The position numbers and the translations under genes are program-made. A DNA stretch of 9,147 nucleotides. Origin: CAYZXL01 sp964482435. Its GTDB lineage: Bacteria > Auribacterota > JABMQX01. Positions 1 through 6,600 of this stretch are shown here, in pieces (position 1 is the first letter of the stretch; every line of letters starts with the position of its first letter). The notes under the pieces are model-generated. The model saw nothing but the letters and a program-made list of their open reading frames with translations, ran no database searches and was not told where the DNA came from. The stretch lies in contig CAYZXL010000112.1 of the NCBI GenBank assembly GCA_964482435.1, forward strand, positions 1 through 9,147, in the 5' to 3' direction.

Positions 1-3
1 GGT

Positions 4-31
4 TATGGGGCAATAATCCCCTGACCCCATA
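4..31. repeat. Small inverted repeat at window edge
   Basis: Positions 4-10 (TATGGGG) are the exact reverse complement of 25-31 (CCCCATA), with a 14-nt loop. The same GGGG could instead pair with CCCC at 18-21, so two folds exclude each other. It lies just before the stronger hairpin at 37-72. With only 3 nt of sequence before it, I cannot tell whether it follows a gene that ends outside the window. Confidence 0.35.
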
Positions 32-36
32 GCTGA

Positions 37-72
37 AAACGACCAGCCCCCCTCGCGGGGGCTGGTTCGTTT
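37..72. terminator. Strong hairpin, probable bidirectional terminator
   Basis: A 10-bp perfect stem pairs 42-51 (ACCAGCCCCC) with 57-66 (GGGGGCTGGT) around a 5-nt loop. After a single bulged T at 67 it extends through AAACG (37-41) pairing with CGTTT (68-72). A GC-rich stem flanked by A residues on one side and T residues on the other is the usual form of an intrinsic terminator readable from both strands. It could end a plus-strand gene lying left of the window, or minus-strand transcripts running past the giant hydrolase gene, whose stop codon is about 390 nt away. The T tracts are short (TTT on plus, TTTT on minus), so the call rests mainly on the stem. Confidence 0.65.
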
Positions 73-87
73 ATGAACGAGGCCGCA

Positions 88-507
88 ATGAGAGCGGGTA
101 TCCCAGGTTTTCAATTGGCGAGCAAGAAGACCGGGCTTACTGAGCCGGTTGTGGGTCTCAACCGAGCGACCGGTCAAAGCTCATCGCCGCTCGACTGCGC
201 AAACGGCGCCCTCGTCGAGATTGATGGCGAAAACCCCGAAAGAGGGACAATGCGAACGTACTCTCTCGTTCTTGACGTTTGCGGGGCTATGGGAGCATTG
301 AGGGGTCGAAAGGATACCGCTGAACAGGAATATGGACCCGCATCGGATACTCGACCCCTGACTGGCGTGTCCCGGAGCGTTGTTTCCCGTCGCCGCAAGG
401 CTAACAATCGCCCTGCCACCCTGGCGATCGCTTCTACGAACGTCGGCGCGAGTTGCCCAGCCGGACTACTTCATCTCGATTCTGTAGAACTTGATGGGAG
501 CAGCTGA
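88..507 (+). CDS. Doubtful small hypothetical protein
   Basis: An open frame runs from the stop at 34-36 to the TGA at 505-507. The ATG at 88 has GAGG at 79-82, five bases upstream, which is good ribosome-binding spacing; an ATG at 73 in the same frame has no such site. The product would be about 139 residues, rich in Ser, Gly, Ala and Arg, with no signal peptide, membrane segment or motif I recognise. It would converge on and overlap the last 42 nt of the giant hydrolase gene. In favour: this is the only long frame here without a better gene over it. Against: no domain, no clear third-position bias, and the stretch is full of inverted repeats. It may be non-coding sequence that happens to lack stops. 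Confidence 0.2.
   Translation: MRAGIPGFQLASKKTGLTEPVVGLNRATGQSSSPLDCANGALVEIDGENPERGTMRTYSLVLDVCGAMGALRGRKDTAEQEYGPASDTRPLTGVSRSVVSRRRKANNRPATLAIASTNVGASCPAGLLHLDSVELDGSS
129..428. repeat. Run of successive inverted repeats
   Basis: Several non-overlapping inverted repeats follow one another. GACCGG 129-134 pairs with CCGGTC 170-175, enclosing CGGTTG 146-151 with CAACCG 159-164. TCGCC 184-188 pairs with GGCGA 226-230, enclosing CTCGAC 190-195 with GTCGAG 214-219. GCGAACGT 252-259 pairs with ACGTTTGC 275-282 if read as plus-strand RNA with one G-U pair. AGGGGTCGA 301-309 is the exact reverse complement of TCGACCCCT 351-359. ATCGCC 407-412 pairs with GGCGAT 423-428. Individual 6-bp stems are expected by chance in 400 nt; the nested pairs and the 9-bp arm are less expected. 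No known RNA family is recognised. Confidence 0.35.
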
Positions 508-693
508 ATCCAAATCGGTCCAGGTGGTTGTTTCCCCTCCCGAGGACACCGTTGCCTCTTGAATCCAGAGCCGGGTCTCCAACTCAAGGCATGACCAGAC
601 GATGTACGTGGCGCCCGGGCGGGTGGTCCACGTCAGCGAAGCCGTCCCCGGCGCAGCTTCCAGAATGTGTGCGATCTCGAAAGGACTCGTTTG
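466..693 (-). other. C-terminal 75-residue beta domain
   Basis: Residues about 2401-2475 follow the last Ig unit. The pattern SLTWTTRPGATYIVWSCLEL, then GGETTTWTD and a final KFYRIEMK matches a small beta-sandwich that recurs at the C-termini of extracellular proteins in planctomycete- and verrucomicrobia-like bacteria. Its function is not established; by position it may act in secretion or surface association. There is no sorting signal with a membrane helix. Confidence 0.5.
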
Positions 694-3600
694 CACAACA
701 TTAACAATTCTGGTCTTCTCCTCAGCAGGATTTCCTGACGAGTCGCTGACGTTATAGTGCAGGGTGTAGGTGCCCTCCACAGTGTGGTTCACTGAGCCTG
801 TAACGACCAGGTTCCCACTAATGTCCTCGTCGTAATTGTCGGTCGCTGTGAAACCGGGTTCGGAGTAGGGTGTCCCCAACTCGACGGTCATTCGGTTGTC
901 GCCGAGCAACACTATCACTGGAGGAGTCGTGTCTATGACGTTGACCGTCCTTGTCTTCTGTTCGGCGGGGTTGCCGCTCGAGTCGCTTACGTTGTACTGA
1001 AGGAGATAGGCGCCAAGGGCAGCGTGGTTGACCGAGCCCGCGACCGCCACCCTTGCTGTGATGTCGCCATCATAATTGTCGGTCGCCGTATATCCCGGCT
1101 CGGCGTATGCGGTACCCACTTCCAACGCGACCGTATTGGCACCGGACAATGCGATGACGGGAGCGGTTGTATCGGCCACCTTGATCGTCCTGATCCTCTC
1201 TTGGGCGGGATTCCAGGACGAATCGTTGACATTGTAGTGAAGGACATAGGTTCCGAGCACAGTGTGGCCCACCGACCCTGTGACAACCACGCTTTGCGTG
1301 ATGACCCCATCGTAGTTGTCCACAGCAGCGAACCCTGGCTCGACATACGGCGTCCCCAGCTCCAGGAGGATGGCGTCGGGGCCAAACAAGGTTATCACCG
1401 GAGGAGTGGTGTCCAGGACATTCACCACCCTGGCCCTCACTATAGCAGAGTTCCCGCTGGAATCCTTTACGTTATAGCGCACACAGTAGCTCCCGACGAC
1501 AGTGTGGTCGGGCGTGTAGGTAACTTCCACGTTCGCAGTAATGTCTTTATCATAGTTGTCGGTCGCCGCGTATCCGGGCTCGGCATAAGGAGTCCCCACT
1601 TCAAGGGCGACGGGGTTAGCGCCGAGCAAGGTTATCACAGGAGGAGTCGTGTCCACCACATTTACCACCCTTGTCTTCTCGACGGCAGGGTTTCCACTGG
1701 AATCGCTGACGTTGTACCTCAAAATGTAGGTTCCCAAAATGTTATGGTTCACCGAACCTTTAACCACCACTTTCGTTGTGATGTCTTCATTGTAGTTGTC
1801 AATGGCCGTGTATCCCGTCTCAGCGTAGGAAGTCCCCACCTCCAGGGTTACCGGATTGGTGCCCAGCAATGTTATCACCGGAGGAGCGATAGCACGCTGG
1901 GGCTTGAACTCGTACGGCCCGATGTCCACTGTTAAGGAAGAAATACCGTACAGGATGCGCGGAGTGCCGTCCAGATCAAGCGTCCACCACATCCAGCCCT
2001 CGTTCTTGCCTGCGTCTATGCACGGCGAATCCGCCGAGGGACGGTAGTTGTTGTCGCCGTACGTCGCAGGGTCTCCGTCGGGCCCGTCTGCGTCAACGAA
2101 CTGCGGGTCGCTGGCAATATTCCCTGCGCCACCTCCGCTCCAGCCTTGAATGCAACAGTAGCCGGGCAGCACGCAGGATTCACTCAGTTGAGCACCCTGT
2201 GGTGCAGTGTTTGCCCAGATGATGCAGTTGCGGATGGTGCCGCCGCAGAAACTCAGGCCGCCCCCAACCGCGGCCGAGTTGCTGTTAATCGCATTGTTCC
2301 GAATCTCTCCGTCGCAATGAACGACTCCCCCGCCCCACTCCGCTCCCGAGTTGCCGGTGATCACGTTGTTCCGGATGGTGCCGTCGCAAAAAGCCATCCC
2401 GCCGCCGCTCCCGCGTGCGCGATTCTGGAAGATGGAGTTCTCACGGATGGTGGCATGCGTGCGAGCATAGCCCGTCCGGCCGCAAATTCCACCGCCGTAA
2501 TCGGCCTCCCCGTTCCGAATGGTGAATCCGGAAAGGACGCAGGTTTCGTTCTCCGTGCCAGCGAACGTGACGACGGAGCCGGCTTTGTTTCCATCAATAA
2601 TAGTCTTGGCGACGACATCGGCGTTGAAGGGGTCGGTGCTGCGGAGGATCATGTTCTTGCCGTTGAAGTTAAGGTTCTCGACGTATGCCCCCTCGGCGAC
2701 GATGACCGTATCGCCATCCGTCGCCTTCGCTATGGCCTCCTGTATCTCCTTCAGTGCTCCATCCCAGGAGGTTCCATCGCCGGACTCGGACGCAGAGCCA
2801 TCTACGTACAATGTTCTCCACGCGGGTGATTCAGGGACGCAGTTGACCGTTCTGGTCTTCTCCACAGCGGGATTCCCACTCGAATCGCTGACGTTGTACC
2901 TCAACGTGTAGGTGCCCGAAACAATGTGGTCCACCGAGCCTGTCACCACCACTTTCGTCGTGATGTCCCCATCGTAGTCGTCAGTTGCCGCGTAGCCGGG
3001 CTCAGCATACGGACTCCCCAAGCTGAGAGTCATTGGATTAGCGCCAAATAAGCTGATCACCGGAGGAGCCATGTGCACCACTTTGACCGTCCTGGTCTTC
3101 TCCACAGCGGGGTTCCCACTCGAATCGCTGACGTTGTATCTCAATGTGTAAGTGCCCAAAAGAGTGTGGTGCACCGAACCTGTCACCACTACTTTTGTCG
3201 TGATGTCACCATCGCAATTGTCTGTCGCTGTGTACCCGGGCTCAGCATAAGTGGTCCCAACCTCCAGTGTCGTCGGATCAACCCCCACCACACCGATCAC
3301 AGGAGGAGTCGTGTCCACCACGTTTACTACCCTTGTCTTCTCCACAGCGGGGTTCCCACTCCAATCCCTGACGTTGTATCTCAATGTGTAAGTGCCCAAA
3401 ATGTCGTAGCTCACCGAACCGCTGACCACCACTTTCGTTGTGATGTCCCCATCGTAGTTGTCTGTCGCCGTGTACCCCGGCTCCACATAGGCGGTCCCCA
3501 CTGAGAAGGTCACCGGATTCGCGCCAAGCAATGTGATCACCGGGGGGGTGGCGTCCACCACGTTGACCGTCCTTGTTTCCTCTTCAGCAGGATTCCCGCT

Positions 3601-6600
3601 GGAATCGTTAACGTTATAGTTCAGGATATAGCTTCCCACGACAGCGTGGTTCACCGAGCCGCTGACCACCGCGCCAGCCGTGATGTTCCCGTCATAGTTG
3701 TCGGTAGCGGTGTACCCTGGTTCCAGATACGGAGTCCCCACCTCCAGGGTCATGGGATTTGCGCCGAGCAAGGTGATCGCCGGAGGAGTGGTGTCCGTCA
3801 TTGATATGGTCATCTGGTCAACGAGCAAATTTCGGTCCTCAGGCGGCGCCCAACCATCGTTAACGAAAGCGAGGACAACCGGGTGGGTGCCTTGCGCGAC
3901 CGTTGCCGACAGGACGAACTCCTTCAGGAACGGGGTGTTGACGAACACAGAGTCTCGTTTGGCGCCGTCAATCCTCAGCTCCATCTGCGGCCAGACGCCA
4001 AGGCAGGGACTGCCGTATGCTGCCACCGCGAAGGAATAGGTCCCGGAGGTCGTGAAGTCAACGGACGATTCCAGCCTCCCGTTGCTGAAGAAGCAAATTA
4101 TGGCGTTGGCTACCACGGTGTACCAACCCACGGGAGTCATTTCTTCCGCCTCGATCCTCAAGCCCGACGGTGCTTTGATCGTTGCTCCGAGTTCCGTCAA
4201 AATCGTGGAGACGTACCTGTCCGCCTTATCGAGATTCTTCTGCTCTTTTTCCCAGGCGATCTCGTCGAACAAGATGAATCCTTTTCCAAGGTCCACCCGG
4301 ACGAGAGCTCCGGGCTTGGTCAGGAATAGTTCGCTTCCGGCCGGGGTATCCGGCTCATATAGCACCTTATCCAGGAACAGGTTCCTGTCCTCAGGCGGGG
4401 CGCAAGCATCATTTGTAAACGCCAAGGAGAGTTCATGCTCGCCAACCATGAGGTCCGCGGTCAGCGAGTACGGCTTCCAGTTCCAAATCTGGCTGTCAAC
4501 GACGACCATGTCATGGAACTCCTTATCAATTCGCAGGACCATCTGCGGGTATTGGCCGAGAGCCGGCGTGCCGCACGCAACGACCCTAAAAAGGTAGGGG
4601 CCGCTTTGTGGAACGACGATGTTCTGGGCGACGTACCCACCGCCGTACAATCCCCAACCCCCGCTTATAGACTGGCCGCCCATCTTTACAGGCATATCCT
4701 CGACCTCAAGCGTAACGCAGTTGGTCATGTCGAAGCGTTTACGGTACACCCTGTCTGCGATACTCTTCGAAAGGGTAGGAGGGCTGTCCGACGATCCCGG
4801 GTCATCGGTCCAGTATAAATCGTAGTTCGTTAGACTTGACTCGGCCTTGCCCGAAGCGTTCCGCAGAATAGGCACGGTCGTGTTTGGGGCCGGCTCCAGA
4901 TTTGGGATCAGCACCGGGCCCGCCTCAGCAAGGAAAGCGTCGGAAGGTCGGTGAAGGAGAAGCCTTCCTCCTGCTTCCACGTAGGACAGAAGCTTTTCGA
5001 GACATGCTTTTGTTTCGCCCCAGGCGCTTTCCGCACCGGCGACCACCACAACGGGATAAGGAGCAAGGTCGTATTCGGCGAGACGTCCCAGAAGGTTCCA
5101 CTGAAGCACGCCGACCCGAGAAAGGGTTCTTACCGAGTCAGAATCGGCCTCGGACACAAGCGCAGCGCGTTGCAGACAATGTGTCGCGGTTGAGCAGTAG
5201 TCGAGGATTCGCTGCAAGAGTGTCCCCGCCATCGGCTCCGAGGCGAACTTCGTCGCCAGAAGCATCTGTGAGCAAATATACCCGCCGCCCCCCTGTGGAA
5301 TCTCAATCATCGCGGCTTTGTCCAGCCCGGTTTTTGCTCCGACGTCTATCAGCACTAAGAAATTGCCTCTTGAAGGCTTCGGCAGGCAACCCGCCGTCAC
5401 GAGGTTATCTCCCCGCCACCAGCGGAGGTGGTCCGCGGAGATGCCAAAGACTATGGGGTGAACGGCAGCCCGCGGGAAAGCGAAGTTCGCGCTGTAATTC
5501 GACGCGGACATTGCGAGAGGCATCCAGCGAGGATACAACGATTGTTCCAGAACAAGCACCCATCCCCCGCGGTCGCAAAAGTCCTCCCATTGCGCTGCGA
5601 TGCTCTCCGCGCCGACCTGAAACGCCCCCTCGGCCAACGAGTTGCTCCCGATGACCAGTACATCGAACTGGTCGTAGGAAGCTGTCCTAAGGTCCGCAAC
5701 AGGCAGGCATGAAATGGCTTGCTGGGTGAAAATGGCAGCCGTTGTCCCTTGGGTGTCGTACAGGGCAAGCCTTGTGCCTCCTGTCACGGAGAGCGTGGGT
5801 TGAGGATAGGCACAATAGCGTTTCAGTTCCGAAAAAAGAGTCGTCCGCCCCTGGAGCAGCTCGATCCTCAAAGCAAAATCGCCCGGCGTCGAGGGCACGC
5901 GAAAAGTCACTGTCTCGTGCGCCCTCTCACCCGCCTGAAGGGAAAACGTTCGTGTATCAACGGATCCACCTGTGTTCCACCTCAGGGTAAAGTCACCGGA
6001 AGCCATCGTATCGTTATAGATGCTTACCGAGCGCTGGACGATTTCCCCGACGAAAAATCGGCTGTCATACTCTTTCACGAAGACGGCATTCGGGTGATAG
6101 GCGGCTTTCTGAACTTGATAGAGACGGTTCTTTTCCGGGTTCAGGCTAAGAGGACCGTCGCTCGCTGCGGGGTCGCCAAACAGTGTCCAGGGACACATAC
6201 CACTTACGCCGTATTCGCGGTAAGCTTCAATGTGCATTCGCCACACCCGCTCCATAGATTTGAAGTGGACCGACCGGGTGTCCGCGTATGCGTCGTCCCC
6301 GTAAAGGATGGAATATCCACCGGGAGGTTGGAGGGCCAGCCATGCGAACTCGCCAATGTACAGCGGCTTTTGCCTGTTCCACTCCCAGGTCCCAAGGGAA
6401 GCGTGGTGGAGCTTGATTGGTTCATCCATCCAGTAGGCGGTATTGGGCCAGAGGTGATAGTCCGGGAACTCGTGAGGGTAGTGAAGTCCAATAATATCGG
6501 CTTCGCCGCCGGGGTCAAGGTCCGCTTCGTACGTAATCGGGCGAGTTGGGTCAAGCTCCTTGACCAGCCTGCCCAGATATGCCAGTTGCGCTTCCGTTGC

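Noticed and set aside
174..419. Minus-strand 81-codon frame downstream of the giant gene
   Set aside because: No domain, no ribosome-binding site seen, and it overlaps the inverted-repeat tract and the other doubtful frame.
1024..1935. Long plus-strand open frame (303 codons) with repeated His/Val-rich segments
   Set aside because: It is the antisense shadow of the Ig-like repeats; its periodicity follows the 240-nt units of the minus-strand gene and it has no recognisable domain.
694..3795. Regular 240-nt repeats considered as a CRISPR or non-coding satellite
   Set aside because: The units keep an open reading frame, encode an Ig-like fold, and have no short repeat-spacer structure.
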